DNA of 64,000 bases, taken from contig JAHBWD010000040.1 of NCBI GenBank assembly GCA_019637175.1, positions 1 to 64,000 of the forward strand. Direction: 5' to 3'. This document shows, in pieces, positions 1 to 7,626 of the stretch (its first letter is position 1; each line of letters begins with the position of its first letter). The notes below the pieces were generated by a model, which had not been told where the DNA came from, made no database searches, and worked only from the letters and a program-made list of their open reading frames with translations. The DNA comes from Labilithrix sp. (GTDB lineage Bacteria > Myxococcota_A > Polyangia > Polyangiales > Polyangiaceae). The translations under genes were made by a program, and so were the position numbers.

Positions 1-33
1 CGAGTACACTGCGTTGACGCGGGGGAGCGAAGA

Positions 34-480
34 ATGAAGAAGCCCGCTCCGGTTGAATCTGCCTCCGCGTTGATCGACGCGCGGATCCGAGAGCTCGACG
101 ACTGGCGCGGAGCGACGCTCGCGAGGGTGCGCGAGATCATTCACGCGGCGGATCTCGAGATCGTCGAAGAGTGGAAGTGGATGGGCACACCCGTCTGGTC
201 TCACGGCGGCATCGTCTGTACGGGAGAGACGTACAAAAGCGTCGTGAAGATGACGTTCGCGAAGGGCGCCGCGCTGAAGGATCCCAAGCGGCTCTTCAAC
301 TCGAGCCTCGAGGGCAATGTCAGGCGGGCGATCGACATTCGCGAAGGCGAGAAGGTCGACGAGGCGGCCTTGAAAGCGCTCGTTCGCGCGGCGGTGGCTC
401 TCAACCTCGAAGGCCGGGCAGGCAAGGAAGGCAAGAACGAGCCGAAGCCCCGACGCGCGCGCGCCAAGAAGGCCGGATGA
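34..480 (+). CDS. DUF1801 (YdhG-like) domain protein
   Basis: A 148-residue cytoplasmic protein. The central part, with WKWMGTPVWSHGG at about residues 48-60 followed by YKSVVKMTFAKGA, is the layout of the DUF1801/YdhG family, small proteins of unknown biochemistry that resemble the iron-chaperone-like YdhG fold. The C-terminal 25 residues are Lys/Arg/Ala-rich (ends in RARAKKAG), a basic tail common in these proteins in high-GC soil bacteria. The ATG is preceded by a purine-rich GGGGGAG about 7 bases upstream, which supports the start. It lies 40 bases before the next plus-strand gene and may be cotranscribed with it, but no shared role is evident. Family assignment is good; function is unknown. 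Confidence 0.85.
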   Translation: MKKPAPVESASALIDARIRELDDWRGATLARVREIIHAADLEIVEEWKWMGTPVWSHGGIVCTGETYKSVVKMTFAKGAALKDPKRLFNSSLEGNVRRAIDIREGEKVDEAALKALVRAAVALNLEGRAGKEGKNEPKPRRARAKKAG

Positions 481-520
481 TCCAGCGAGGGCGCGTCGCT
501 CTCCGCTATCATGAGAGGTC

Positions 521-2131
521 ATGCGCTCGAGAGCCGCCGTCTGCGCTTCGCTGCTGTGCGGTACGATCTCGCTCGTCGTCAGTTGCGTGGGGAGCGATCG
601 CGCTTCGCCGATCGACACCGACACGGGCGTCGAAGCGGGCGGCCCCGCCGACGCCGGCGTGCAGCCCGACACCTCGACGGAAGACGCCGGGCCGGGATCG
701 CTGTCGATCGAGCCGGAGCTGCCGCGCGTCGAGCGAGGGAAGACCGCCGAGGTGAAGATCAAGCTCGGGCGAACGGCGACGCTCCGAGGAGACGTCGCCG
801 TCGATCTCGCCGGGCTGCCCGCGGGCGTCACCGTCTCGCCGATCGTGATCGGCGCCGCGTCGAGCGAGGCGACGGCGACGCTCAGCGCCGCGCCCGCCGC
901 GGCGATGGGCATCAAGCCCATCACGCTGAAGGCGCAGGGCGCGAGCGATCGCTCGGTTCGCCTCGCGGTGGCCGGGCCGTCGGGCGATCTCGACACGAGC
1001 TTCGACAACGACGGCCTGATCCTCGACTCGACCAACCCGGGAGCCTCCGTCCGCGCGATGACGGAGATCGGCGAGGGCGGGCTCTTGGTCGCCGGAACGA
1101 ACGGCACCGGCTGGCTCGTGCGGCGATACGACGAAGCGGGCGTGCCGGAAGCGACGTTCAACACGAACGCCGCCGCGGTCGTGCCGACGACCGGAATGGC
1201 CCGCGCGATCGCGCTCGACCCGGCGACGGGGCGGATCGTCGTCGGAGGAGGCTCGGGCGCGAGCGAGGCGGCGACGATCGTGCGGCTCAACGCCGACGGC
1301 ACCGCGGATCAGACGTTCGGCAACGCGGGGACGATGCGCGCGACGATCGCCGATCATCCGACCGGATCGCGCGTGAACGCGATGGTCGTGACGACGGGCT
1401 CGACGATCGTGATCGCAGGATCGTTCTTCGGCCCCACGCGCGGGATCGTCGAGCGCTACACCGCCACGGGGCAGCGCGACGCGGTCGGCTTCGCGTTCTA
1501 CCAAGATCAAGCGCCGTCGGAGCTCACCGCGCTCCTCGTGCTCCCCTCGGGCGCGCTGCTCGCGACGGGTACGAACGACGCGGTCGCGCCTCCGGAGCAC
1601 CTCGCCTTGCGCTTCCTCGCGACCGGAGCGCCCGACACCGCGTTCAACCTCACGGGCCGCGCTTCGTACCCCGAAGAGAGCTGCAGGGGCGCGAGCGCCG
1701 CGCTGGCGGCGAACGGCGACGCGGTGATCGTCGGGCAGAGCGTCTTCGGTCCCAACTACTGCGAAACGAGGATCGCAGCCTCGGCGGCGGGCGCGCGGAT
1801 TTACACGAGAGTGCACCCGGCCGGCGCGTCCGACCAATTCCACGCCGCCGCGCCCGGCCCCGGCAACACGGTCTACGCCGCGGGCCAAGGCGGCGGCTCG
1901 CAAGACCGCGTGGGCGTCGTGCTCCGTCGCAAGGCCGACGGCGATCTCGATCCGACGTTCGCGCCGGGCTCGGATACGCCGGGCGTGCTCGGTCTCCAAG
2001 ATCCGTCGGTCCCCGACGTTTACGCCTACGATCTCTTCGCGCTCGCCCCGTCGCGCGACGGGCGCCTCTTCATCGGCGGCGCGCGCACGAAGTCGATGAC
2101 GGGCTTCGTCGTCTTCCGCGTCTGGCAGTGA
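521..2131 (+). CDS. Exported lipoprotein with delta-60 repeats
   Basis: A 536-residue predicted lipoprotein. The N-terminus has a hydrophobic signal ending in the lipobox LVVSC at about residues 18-22, then an acidic linker (DTDTGVEAG). Residues about 60-145 look like an immunoglobulin-like beta domain (LPAGVTVSP). From about residue 155 on are delta-60 type repeats, recognised by units such as DLDTSFDNDG, ADQTFGNAG and DLDPTFAPG, each followed by beta strands of the form LLVAGTNG. Delta-60 repeats are thought to build a beta-propeller in surface proteins of delta-proteobacteria. No catalytic motif is visible, so a structural or binding role at the cell surface is the most that can be inferred. 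The ATG follows a GAGAGG ribosome binding site. Confidence 0.85.
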   Translation: MRSRAAVCASLLCGTISLVVSCVGSDRASPIDTDTGVEAGGPADAGVQPDTSTEDAGPGSLSIEPELPRVERGKTAEVKIKLGRTATLRGDVAVDLAGLPAGVTVSPIVIGAASSEATATLSAAPAAAMGIKPITLKAQGASDRSVRLAVAGPSGDLDTSFDNDGLILDSTNPGASVRAMTEIGEGGLLVAGTNGTGWLVRRYDEAGVPEATFNTNAAAVVPTTGMARAIALDPATGRIVVGGGSGASEAATIVRLNADGTADQTFGNAGTMRATIADHPTGSRVNAMVVTTGSTIVIAGSFFGPTRGIVERYTATGQRDAVGFAFYQDQAPSELTALLVLPSGALLATGTNDAVAPPEHLALRFLATGAPDTAFNLTGRASYPEESCRGASAALAANGDAVIVGQSVFGPNYCETRIAASAAGARIYTRVHPAGASDQFHAAAPGPGNTVYAAGQGGGSQDRVGVVLRRKADGDLDPTFAPGSDTPGVLGLQDPSVPDVYAYDLFALAPSRDGRLFIGGARTKSMTGFVVFRVWQ

Positions 2132-2132
2132 G

Positions 2133-2150
2133 CGTCGGCGATCGCCGACG
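2133..2150. terminator. Perfect 18-base palindrome just after a stop codon
   Basis: CGTCGGCGATCGCCGACG begins 2 bases after the TGA of the delta-60 lipoprotein gene. It can fold as a 7-bp GC stem with a GATC loop. No U-tract follows, so if it terminates transcription it does so as a hairpin of the U-less kind common in high-GC genomes. It could equally be a dyad binding site ahead of the next gene at 2236. Confidence 0.45.
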
Positions 2151-2235
2151 TTCGCCGTGCGCTCCGACGTAACGGAAGTTACGTGATCGCACGTGGCGTT
2201 CGAGGCGAGCCTTGTGCCGGCGCCGACGAGAGCCC

Positions 2236-2667
2236 ATGTTCTCGGGTATGCGATTTCCTCTCGCGATCACCCCTGCCTGTCGTCTCCTCTTCGCTGCCCT
2301 CGGCATGCCGCAGAAGAGCACCTACGCAGAGATCGACGCGAAGGGCGGAACCCTGCACGTGAGGGCGGGGATGTGGTTCGAGGAGAAGTTCTCGCTGCGC
2401 GAGGTGTCGGAGGTGCTGCCGTCGAGCTGGCCCTGGTGGGGCGGCCTCGGCGTGAAGCTCGGTCCGCAAGACTCGGTAGGCGTCGTCGGCTCGGGCAAGG
2501 GCGTCGTCGCGGTGCGCTTCTCGCGTCCGCAGACGATGCACGTGCTGCTCACGGTGCATCGTCCCGAGCTTCGGCTGTCGCTCGAGTCTCCCGACGCGTT
2601 CATCGAGGCCCTTCGCGACGCCGTCTCGCGATCGCGCGAAGCGGATGATGCTCATCGTCCGGCGTGA
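2236..2667 (+). CDS. Hypothetical protein, PH-like beta-rich
   Basis: A 143-residue protein I do not recognise. It opens with a short hydrophobic stretch (MRFPLAITPACRLLFAALG), then alternating short strands such as TLHVRAGMWFEEKF and VVAVRFSRPQ, and ends in a helix (PDAFIEALRDAVSRSRE). Strand-rich core plus one C-terminal helix, with a closing ESPDAFIEAL segment, is the pattern of small bacterial PH-domain proteins (DUF3093/bPH-like), but this is inference from pattern only. An in-frame TTG at 2212 would add 8 Arg-rich residues; the ATG at 2236 is preferred, and an ATG at 2248 is also possible. Codon use matches the neighbours. It is convergent with the lipoprotein gene at 2707, 39 bases away. 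Confidence 0.65.
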   Translation: MFSGMRFPLAITPACRLLFAALGMPQKSTYAEIDAKGGTLHVRAGMWFEEKFSLREVSEVLPSSWPWWGGLGVKLGPQDSVGVVGSGKGVVAVRFSRPQTMHVLLTVHRPELRLSLESPDAFIEALRDAVSRSREADDAHRPA

Positions 2668-2706
2668 GGCCGCGACGACATCGGGGGTCTTCGGCGGCTC
2701 CGGGGC

Positions 2707-3654
2707 TCACGCGGACCAGCTGGCGATCGTGTCGAAGGGCATCGTCCCTCGGACGATCACGGTCGCGCCTTCGATCGCGACGGCGCTGGAGACCGGGAAC
2801 TGCTCCCACCGGTGCTCCTTCGTGGCGCGCGCGTGAGCGAACCTCCGCTCGAGATCTTCCGCCGCCACACGGGCCGCAGCGTCGGCGCGAAAGTAGAACC
2901 GGAGAGCGACCGGCGCCGGCCCTCCCGGCGGAGCGGGATACGCGAGGCTCGCGATCGCTTGGAGATCGGCGCCGCCGAGCATCTGAGCCTGTACGGAGGC
3001 GTTCCCGCCGTCGGCGATCACGAGCTGCGCGACGGTCGCCGACGGCTCGAAGCGTTCGCTCGGCGGAACGCTCGGATCCTTCGCCAGCGCATCGGCGACG
3101 CGCAGCGCCACGAGGCCGCTCGCCGTCACCCACGTCGTTCCATCCGGCAAGCGGAACAGGAGCGTGTCGCGCGCGGTCTTCGCCTGCATCACGCCCGACG
3201 ACGACGTGCCCACGAGCCGGAAATCGGGGAGGCGGCGCCCGCAGAGATCGCCGTCTTGCTGAAAGCACCGGAGCACGAACGGATCGGCTCCGACGGGGAC
3301 CCCGCGCAAGACCGCCAGGGTCGCGCCGTCTGCATCCATGAAGAGCTCGCCGTCGGGCGACTTCATGAGCGCGCTGTAGCCGAAGGGCATCACCTGACGC
3401 TCGAACGACGGTGGATCGGTCTGTAGGCCCGGCCCCTGCCATCGCACGAAGAGCGGCGAGAGCTCCCGAGGCTTCGGCGCGACGAAGCGCGTGGCGAGCA
3501 TCGCGACCGGAGGTCGCCCGAAGAAGCGCGCCGTCCAGTGATCTCGCGCCGCCGACGCCGACGCCGCGAAGGTCGGCGCGCCCCGCACGGGGGACGACGT
3601 GCACGCGGCGAGAGCCGCTCCCACCGCGAACGTTCGACGACCGAGCACCACCAC
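2707..3654 (-). CDS. Predicted twin-arginine lipoprotein, function unknown
   Basis: A 315-residue exported protein. The start region LGRRTFAVGAALAAC combines a twin-arginine-like RR pair at residues 6-7 with a hydrophobic run and a lipobox-like LAAC at about 15-18, suggesting Tat export and lipid anchoring. The mature part contains the pair CFQQDGDLCGRR, a plausible disulphide, and conserved-looking strands, but no motif I can assign. Three GTG codons in a row open the frame (3654, 3651, 3648), so the exact start is ambiguous by two residues; all keep the signal. It is convergent with the upstream plus-strand gene. The 18-base tandem repeat at 3671 lies just upstream of its start and could affect its expression. 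Confidence 0.7.
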   Translation of the reverse strand: MVVLGRRTFAVGAALAACTSSPVRGAPTFAASASAARDHWTARFFGRPPVAMLATRFVAPKPRELSPLFVRWQGPGLQTDPPSFERQVMPFGYSALMKSPDGELFMDADGATLAVLRGVPVGADPFVLRCFQQDGDLCGRRLPDFRLVGTSSSGVMQAKTARDTLLFRLPDGTTWVTASGLVALRVADALAKDPSVPPSERFEPSATVAQLVIADGGNASVQAQMLGGADLQAIASLAYPAPPGGPAPVALRFYFRADAAARVAAEDLERRFAHARATKEHRWEQFPVSSAVAIEGATVIVRGTMPFDTIASWSA

Positions 3655-3670
3655 GCCGTCGATCGTACTA

Positions 3671-3706
3671 CCAGGGCGAGACGCGCGACCAGGGCGAGAC
3701 GCGCGA
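3671..3706. repeat. Two perfect tandem copies of an 18-base unit
   Basis: The unit CCAGGGCGAGACGCGCGA occurs at 3671-3688 and again at 3689-3706 without a mismatch. It sits 17 bases upstream of the GTG start of the minus-strand lipoprotein gene, at the edge of the fragment-rich patch that runs to the tRNA. It may be a replication-slippage duplication or a paired regulator site. Confidence 0.85.
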
Positions 3707-3763
3707 CATCCTGTGACGCTCGATCGGACGATCGAGCCATCGCTCGATGCCGACGTTCTCCGG

Positions 3764-4061
3764 TCAGCGCTTCTTCTTGCGCGCGGCGCGGAGGCCTTCC
3801 TCGGCGACCGCGCTCACGGCGCTGTCTCTGTTCTTCGCCGCGGCCCTCGTTGCTCCCGAGGACGCCGATCGCGACGTCGCGGATCTCGTCCGTCTTGCCC
3901 TTCAGCGCGTAGGCCCTCAGCGCCGAGAACACCTTGTCATCCTTCGCGATCTTCAGGAGCTCGAGAAAGCGCCTGGGGTGGCACGAAGGCAGGCAGTTCA
4001 GCCGCGAGATCAGCAGCGGGTCGAAGAACCTGCGAGCACATGAGCGCCTCGAGAGCCGCAC
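3764..4061 (-). pseudogene. Frameshifted remnant of a HEAT-like repeat protein
   Basis: The minus strand encodes FLELLKIAKDDKVFSAL and KGKTDEIRDVAIGVLGSNEG, helical text like a HEAT-type repeat. The frame then drifts into low-quality Arg-rich sequence. Dropping one C near 3843 restores a natural ending, GAAKNRDSAVSAVAEEG then LRAARKKKR and a stop at 3764-3766. So a single-base insertion separates two halves of one gene. The sequence before the FLELLK segment (about 3975-4061) is doubtful, because two frames look equally protein-like there, which suggests an additional lesion or a missing 5' part. It lies in the fragment patch next to tRNA-Arg. A sequencing error is the main alternative for the frameshift. 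Confidence 0.6.
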
Positions 4062-4096
4062 GTTGGCAACTCCAGCGCGTCGTGCGCGATCACGAG

Positions 4097-4501
4097 CTAC
4101 GCGCGCGCAGCGGCCTCTCGAGCCCTCGGCCTCTTGCGCTTCACCTTCCTCGGCCTGAACGACACCAGCGGCGGCATGTCGACTTCGCTCTCCTCCTCGG
4201 GAGCGCCGTACGTGGCGATGTCGACGTCAGCCTGCTCGGGGACGCCGCTGTAGATCACCGGCGCAGTCGGAGGGGTGCGGCCGCTCACGTAGTTCACGAG
4301 CGCCGGCACCTCTCTCGCGCCGGAGACGTCGAGCATGTACTCGAGGAAGACGTCCGGCCCGGCGTAGAAGAGCGTCGACTTCGCGTGCGGATCTATAAGA
4401 CGTGCCTCGAAGCGATCCGCGGCTGCGTCGGCGGTGTTCGCGTCGACGAGCATCTGGAACGAGCCCTCCGTCTGCTTGTCGAGCGCCCGCAGGTGAAGCA
4501 T
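4097..4501 (-). CDS. Hypothetical protein in a fragment patch, possibly N-truncated
   Basis: A 134-residue reading frame with good coding character (third positions mostly G or C, no long Arg-rich shadow stretches). It opens MLHLRALDKQTEGSFQ and ends in a very basic tail, RPRKVKRKRPRAREAAARA, that may bind nucleic acid or a negatively charged partner. In-frame sequence upstream of the ATG also reads like protein (HDSPLAAPLAR) back to a TAG near 4570, and no ribosome binding site precedes the ATG, so the annotated start may be internal to a truncated gene. No family is recognised. Its neighbours on both sides are fragments, so it is probably cargo of a decayed element. Confidence 0.5.
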   Translation of the reverse strand: MLHLRALDKQTEGSFQMLVDANTADAAADRFEARLIDPHAKSTLFYAGPDVFLEYMLDVSGAREVPALVNYVSGRTPPTAPVIYSGVPEQADVDIATYGAPEEESEVDMPPLVSFRPRKVKRKRPRAREAAARA

Positions 4502-4674
4502 CCGAGCCAGCGGCGCGGCGAGCGGCGAGTCGTGGTCTTCTTGGTCGGCATGGTTGCAGGTCGCGAACGCCCGCTACAACCTCCGGAAGCTCGGGTGGTG
4601 CGGGTGCCGGCACTGTTACCACGCCCGCGGCGGCTGGAACGCCATCGCCGAACAGCTCGAGGTCGCGTCGTGAG
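4497..4674 (+). pseudogene. C-terminal fragment with a CxCxxC motif
   Basis: A plus-strand open frame runs from just after a TGA at 4494 to a TGA at 4672-4674 and has no usable start codon. Its text is protein-like: WLQVANARYNLRKLGW, then CGCRHCYHARGGWNAIAEQL and EVAS. The CxCxxC cluster (about 4600-4620) could bind metal. Because it lacks a start and overlaps the 5' end of the minus-strand 134-residue frame, I read it as the 3' piece of a gene cut by rearrangement. Either this or the overlapping minus-strand extension may be spurious. Confidence 0.35.
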
Positions 4675-4677
4675 GCC

Positions 4678-4977
4678 CTACTTGTCGACCGTCCACACCT
4701 CGGTGCCGATCGGGACGTCTGCGGCCGTGAGGCGGTTCAGCGCGACGTACGCCCGCGTCGGATTCGCCCGCGTGACTGTGGCGTAGGCCGGGGCGCGCGC
4801 CCTCGAGCCGTCCGGTCGCCGGATCTCGGCCATGAAGTGCCGCCCCGGCGGCAGCTCCTCAAGCGCCACCGTGGGCTCGAGGTGCACGCCGACGTGCTCG
4901 ATGGCGACCAGGTCGGTGACAACGAGCAAGCGGGGCACGAGGAGATCGTAGCTCGCCTGCGACACCGGAATCTTCAT
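4678..4977 (-). CDS. Small hypothetical protein (99 residues)
   Basis: The frame encodes MKIPVSQASYDLLVPRLLVV at its start and ends TAADVPIGTEVWTVDK. The body contains LPPGRHFMAEIRRPDGSRAR and alternates short strands, suggesting a small beta-barrel or OB-like fold, but no family is recognised. An upstream in-frame ATG at 5049 would add 24 residues of Cys/Gly-poor text; the ATG at 4977 is preferred because the protein-like pattern begins there. Its stop is 3 bases from the stop of the plus-strand fragment. It belongs to the fragment patch beside the tRNA and may be one of its few intact genes. Confidence 0.5.
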   Translation of the reverse strand: MKIPVSQASYDLLVPRLLVVTDLVAIEHVGVHLEPTVALEELPPGRHFMAEIRRPDGSRARAPAYATVTRANPTRAYVALNRLTAADVPIGTEVWTVDK

Positions 4978-5035
4978 CCGATGCACGGCAGCCGTTCTGC
5001 CGAGCGAAACGCACTCTTCGAGGGGCGAATGCCCC

Positions 5036-5256
5036 ATGTCTTGCCCCACGGAGGCCGCGATGGGTGAGCGATGCTCGACGAGCTCGGGACCGTTCCGGTG
5101 CTCGCGCGACCTGAACGCCGACGGCTCGCCTCACGCGGGCGAGTGCGTGACCCGCGAGGTCTCCAAGCCGTCCGAGCTCGGCGCATTCGCGAACGACGTA
5201 GAGTCACCGGCGGTGACGAATCATCAGATGGCCGCCAACGGAGAGGCCTATTTTAC
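5036..5256 (+). pseudogene. Cys-containing N-terminal fragment abutting the tRNA
   Basis: From an ATG at 5036 the plus strand reads MSCPTEAAMGERCSTSSG, then FRCSRDLNADGSPHAGECV, with several cysteines and G/C-rich third positions, so this looks like real coding sequence. The frame has no stop before it runs into the antisense of the tRNA gene at 5257, which cannot be natural coding. It is therefore the start of a gene whose end has been lost, as expected where an integrated element meets a tRNA 3' end. The stretch 4978-5035 holds nothing I can identify. Confidence 0.35.
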
Positions 5257-5333
5257 TGGCGCGTCCGGCAGGATTCGAACCTGCGACCTACGGCTCCGGA
5301 GGCCGTCGCTCTATCCAGCTGAGCTACGGACGC
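5257..5333 (-). tRNA. tRNA-Arg (anticodon CCG)
   Basis: Read on the minus strand the sequence folds as a full cloverleaf. The acceptor stem is GCGTCCG with CGGACGC, the D arm GCTCAGCTGGATAGAGC, the anticodon stem ACGGC/GCCGT with loop CTCCGGA (anticodon CCG, decoding CGG), and the T arm GCAGG TTCGAAT CCTGC. The discriminator is G, and CCA is encoded at 5259-5257. All stems pair without mismatch. Gene fragments lie directly downstream of its 3' end (lower coordinates), the usual side for integrase-mediated insertion. I found no second copy of the 3' tRNA segment within the patch. Confidence 0.97.
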
Positions 5334-5347
5334 GTGACGAAGCTGCG

Positions 5348-5377
5348 TTCATAGCTCAAGACTCGGAGGCCGCACAA
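5348..5377 (-). promoter_or_regulatory. Candidate sigma-70-type promoter for tRNA-Arg
   Basis: On the minus strand TTGTGC (5377-5372) and TATGAA (5353-5348) are separated by 18 bases. The -10-like box lies 14 bases before the first base of the tRNA. Both boxes are partial matches to TTGACA and TATAAT, so this is a position-supported guess. Confidence 0.4.
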
Positions 5378-5398
5378 GACGCGTCGTGCGGCTCCGAG
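5362..5398. other. Strong inverted repeat between tRNA-Arg and a histidine kinase gene
   Basis: CTCGGAGGCCGCAC (5362-5375) pairs with GTGCGGCTCCGAG (5386-5398) over 13 bp with one bulged G, around a 10-base loop. It overlaps the -35-like box of the tRNA promoter and precedes the kinase start at 5440. It could insulate the two divergent transcripts or bind a dimeric protein. No U-tract follows on either strand. Confidence 0.6.
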
Positions 5399-5439
5399 GC
5401 GCATGGACATCCTCGGCTGTCACCCTACGTTGCAGCCAC

Positions 5440-6201
5440 ATGCCGAATCGCGCCGTTTCCAGAGCTCGCGGCGGGCGCGCGAGCCGGGCGCGCGCGGGCC
5501 GAGCCACGAGCGAGACGCCGAAGCAGGACCGCGACCCGCTGCTCTCCGCGATATGCCACGACCTCCGCGCGCCGCTCGCGGCCGTGACCATGGGCGCGAA
5601 CTTCGTGCTCCAAACGACGCGGCGCGAGAGCCCCGAGGCGCGCACCGTTCAGGTCCTCGAGGCGATGATCCGATCGTGCGCGCAGATGGAGCGGCTCATC
5701 AAGAACTTCGCCGATCTCTCCGAGATCGAGGCGAACGCCGTCACGCTCCGGCTCGGGCTCCACGACGCGGGCGAGATCCTCGAGCTCGCCGCCAACGCGG
5801 CGCGCGACGCCGCGCGCACGCGATCCGTCACGATCGAGGTCCGAAGGCCGCCTTCCCCCCTCACGGTGAAGAGCGACCGCGAGAGGATCCTCCGCGCCGT
5901 CGGGCACGTGCTCGAGAACGCCGTCAAGCACGCGCCCGAAGGGAGCGCCGTCACGCTCGCCGTCGAGCCGCGCGGCCGCGCCGTCGAGCTCTCGATCACC
6001 GACCGCGGGCCCGGGCTCGATCCCGAGCTCCAGCAGCACCTCTTCGATCGCCAGTGGCTCGCCGCGCGATCGAGCCGCGCCGGCGGCTTCGGGCTCGCGA
6101 TCGCGCGTGGCTTCGTCGAAGCCCACGGCGGACGCATCGACGTCGAGTCGAACGCGGCGGCGACGACGTTCACGCTCGTCGTGCCGACCGAGCCGCCCTG
6201 A
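5440..6201 (+). CDS. Soluble sensor histidine kinase
   Basis: A 253-residue cytoplasmic histidine kinase without membrane segments. After an Arg/Ala-rich N-terminus come the H box CHDLRAPLAAV (phospho-accepting His at about residue 40), an N box ENAVKHAPEG, a G1 box TDRGPGLD, and a G2-like box GGFGLAIA near the end. The protein has only the HisKA and HATPase_c modules and no sensory domain, so it probably takes its input from a partner protein. The ATG at 5440 is chosen because the upstream in-frame ATG at 5386 falls in the inverted repeat. Its stop is 3 bases from the stop of the convergent NtrC-type regulator, which is the obvious candidate partner. Confidence 0.88.
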   Translation: MPNRAVSRARGGRASRARAGRATSETPKQDRDPLLSAICHDLRAPLAAVTMGANFVLQTTRRESPEARTVQVLEAMIRSCAQMERLIKNFADLSEIEANAVTLRLGLHDAGEILELAANAARDAARTRSVTIEVRRPPSPLTVKSDRERILRAVGHVLENAVKHAPEGSAVTLAVEPRGRAVELSITDRGPGLDPELQQHLFDRQWLAARSSRAGGFGLAIARGFVEAHGGRIDVESNAAATTFTLVVPTEPP

Positions 6202-6204
6202 CGT

Positions 6205-7626
6205 TCACCCGTCGCCGTCGCCGATGCCGTGGTGCTTCATCTTCTCCCAGAGGTTCTTGCGGGAGATGCCGAGCAGCTCGGCGGCCTGGCCCTTGCCGCC
6301 GCTCGCGAAGCGGAGCGCGCGCAGGATGTATTGACGCTCGAACTCCTTCGTCGCGACGGCGAGCGGACGGAAGTTGGCGGCCGTCGGGCTCTGGGGGATC
6401 GCGGCGCCCACGATGTCGGAGGGCAGGTGCTCGAGATCGATCTCGCTGCCGTGCGCGAGCACCACCGCGCGCTCGATCGCGTGCGCGAACTCGCGCACGT
6501 TGCCCGGGAACGGATACTCGAGGAGCGCGGCCCACGCGCGCGGTGAGATGCCCGGAGGCACGCGGCCGGGGTAGAACTTTCGCAGGAAGTGCGCGAGGAG
6601 CAGCGGCAGATCCGCGCGCCGCTCGCGGAGCGGCGGGATGTTGAGATCGAGGACGTTGATCCGAAAGTAGAGGTCTTCGCGGAACTTGCCCTGCTGGATC
6701 AGCTCCTTCAAGTCGCGGTGGGTCGCCGCGACGACGCGGACGTTGACCGGCACCGACGCGTTCGTGCCGAGCGGCTGGATCGTGCCTTCCTCGAGCACGC
6801 GGAGGAGCTTCGCCTGCACGGGGAGCGGCAGCGCCGCGATCTCGTCGAGCAAGAGCGTGCCGCCGTCGGCCGCCTTGAAGCGCCCGTCGCGCTGCCGGAT
6901 CGCGCCGGTGAACGCGCCGCGCTCGTGGCCGAACAGCTCGCCCTCGATCAACGTCTCGGGGAACGCCGAGCAGCTCACCGCGACGAAGGGCGCGTTCTTC
7001 CGCGGGCTCCGCGCGTGGAGCGTGTGCGCGACGAGCTCCTTGCCCGTCCCGCTCTCTCCGCGGATGAGCACGGGCGCGTCGCTCTGCGCGACCGTGTTGA
7101 TGCGCGCGATGAGCTGCCTCATCGCCGGCGTGTGGCCGATGATCGGCGAGCCCGCCTCGCGGCTGGCGACGAGCTTGCGCGCCTCCTCGAGCTCCTGCCG
7201 GAGCGCGCGGTGCTCGGCGATGTGGCCGATCACGCGGAGGGAGAACTCTTCCGGATCGAAGGGCTTCGTGACGTAGTCGTAGGCGCCCTCGCGCAGCGAC
7301 GCGACCGCGTCGGGCACGGTGGCGAACGCGGTCATCAGGATGACCGACGTGCCCGGCGACTTTTGCCTGAGCCGCCGAAAGATCGTGAGACCGTCGACCT
7401 TGGGCAAGCGCACGTCGAGGATCGCGACGTCGAAGATGTGCTCGGCCACGAGCGCGATCGCCTCGTCGCCGTCGACCGCCTCGATGACCTTGTGACCCGC
7501 GTCACTCAACGCGAACGAGAGGCTCAGGCGCGTCGCCTGATCGTCGTCGACCACGAGGATGTCGAGCGGCACCGAATGACGTTGGGTGTCACGCGATCTG
7601 CTCCTCGTGGGTCGTTCCACCATCAT
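6205..7626 (-). CDS. NtrC-family sigma-54-dependent response regulator
   Basis: A 473-residue activator with three domains. The receiver covers about residues 22-140 (DDD at 27-29, phosphorylated Asp at 71 in AILDVRLP, Lys at 121). The AAA+ domain covers about 160-400, with Walker A GESGTGKE at 190-197, GAFTGA at 237-242 for sigma-54 contact, and Walker B LLLDEI. The end carries a Fis-type helix-turn-helix (GQAAELLGISRKNLWEKM). It should activate sigma-54 promoters when phosphorylated, probably by the convergent histidine kinase. The start is uncertain: an ATG at 7626 has a GAGGAG upstream, while a GTG about 18 codons in would begin right at the receiver. The 225 bases from 7627 to the next gene hold no feature I can support. 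Confidence 0.93.
   Translation of the reverse strand: MMVERPTRSRSRDTQRHSVPLDILVVDDDQATRLSLSFALSDAGHKVIEAVDGDEAIALVAEHIFDVAILDVRLPKVDGLTIFRRLRQKSPGTSVILMTAFATVPDAVASLREGAYDYVTKPFDPEEFSLRVIGHIAEHRALRQELEEARKLVASREAGSPIIGHTPAMRQLIARINTVAQSDAPVLIRGESGTGKELVAHTLHARSPRKNAPFVAVSCSAFPETLIEGELFGHERGAFTGAIRQRDGRFKAADGGTLLLDEIAALPLPVQAKLLRVLEEGTIQPLGTNASVPVNVRVVAATHRDLKELIQQGKFREDLYFRINVLDLNIPPLRERRADLPLLLAHFLRKFYPGRVPPGISPRAWAALLEYPFPGNVREFAHAIERAVVLAHGSEIDLEHLPSDIVGAAIPQSPTAANFRPLAVATKEFERQYILRALRFASGGKGQAAELLGISRKNLWEKMKHHGIGDGDG

Noticed and set aside
5036..5587. Plus-strand frame reading GRIRTCDLRLRRPSLYPAEL through 5261-5333
   Set aside because: This is the antisense of tRNA-Arg, a classic false protein. 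Only the segment before 5257 is kept, as a fragment.
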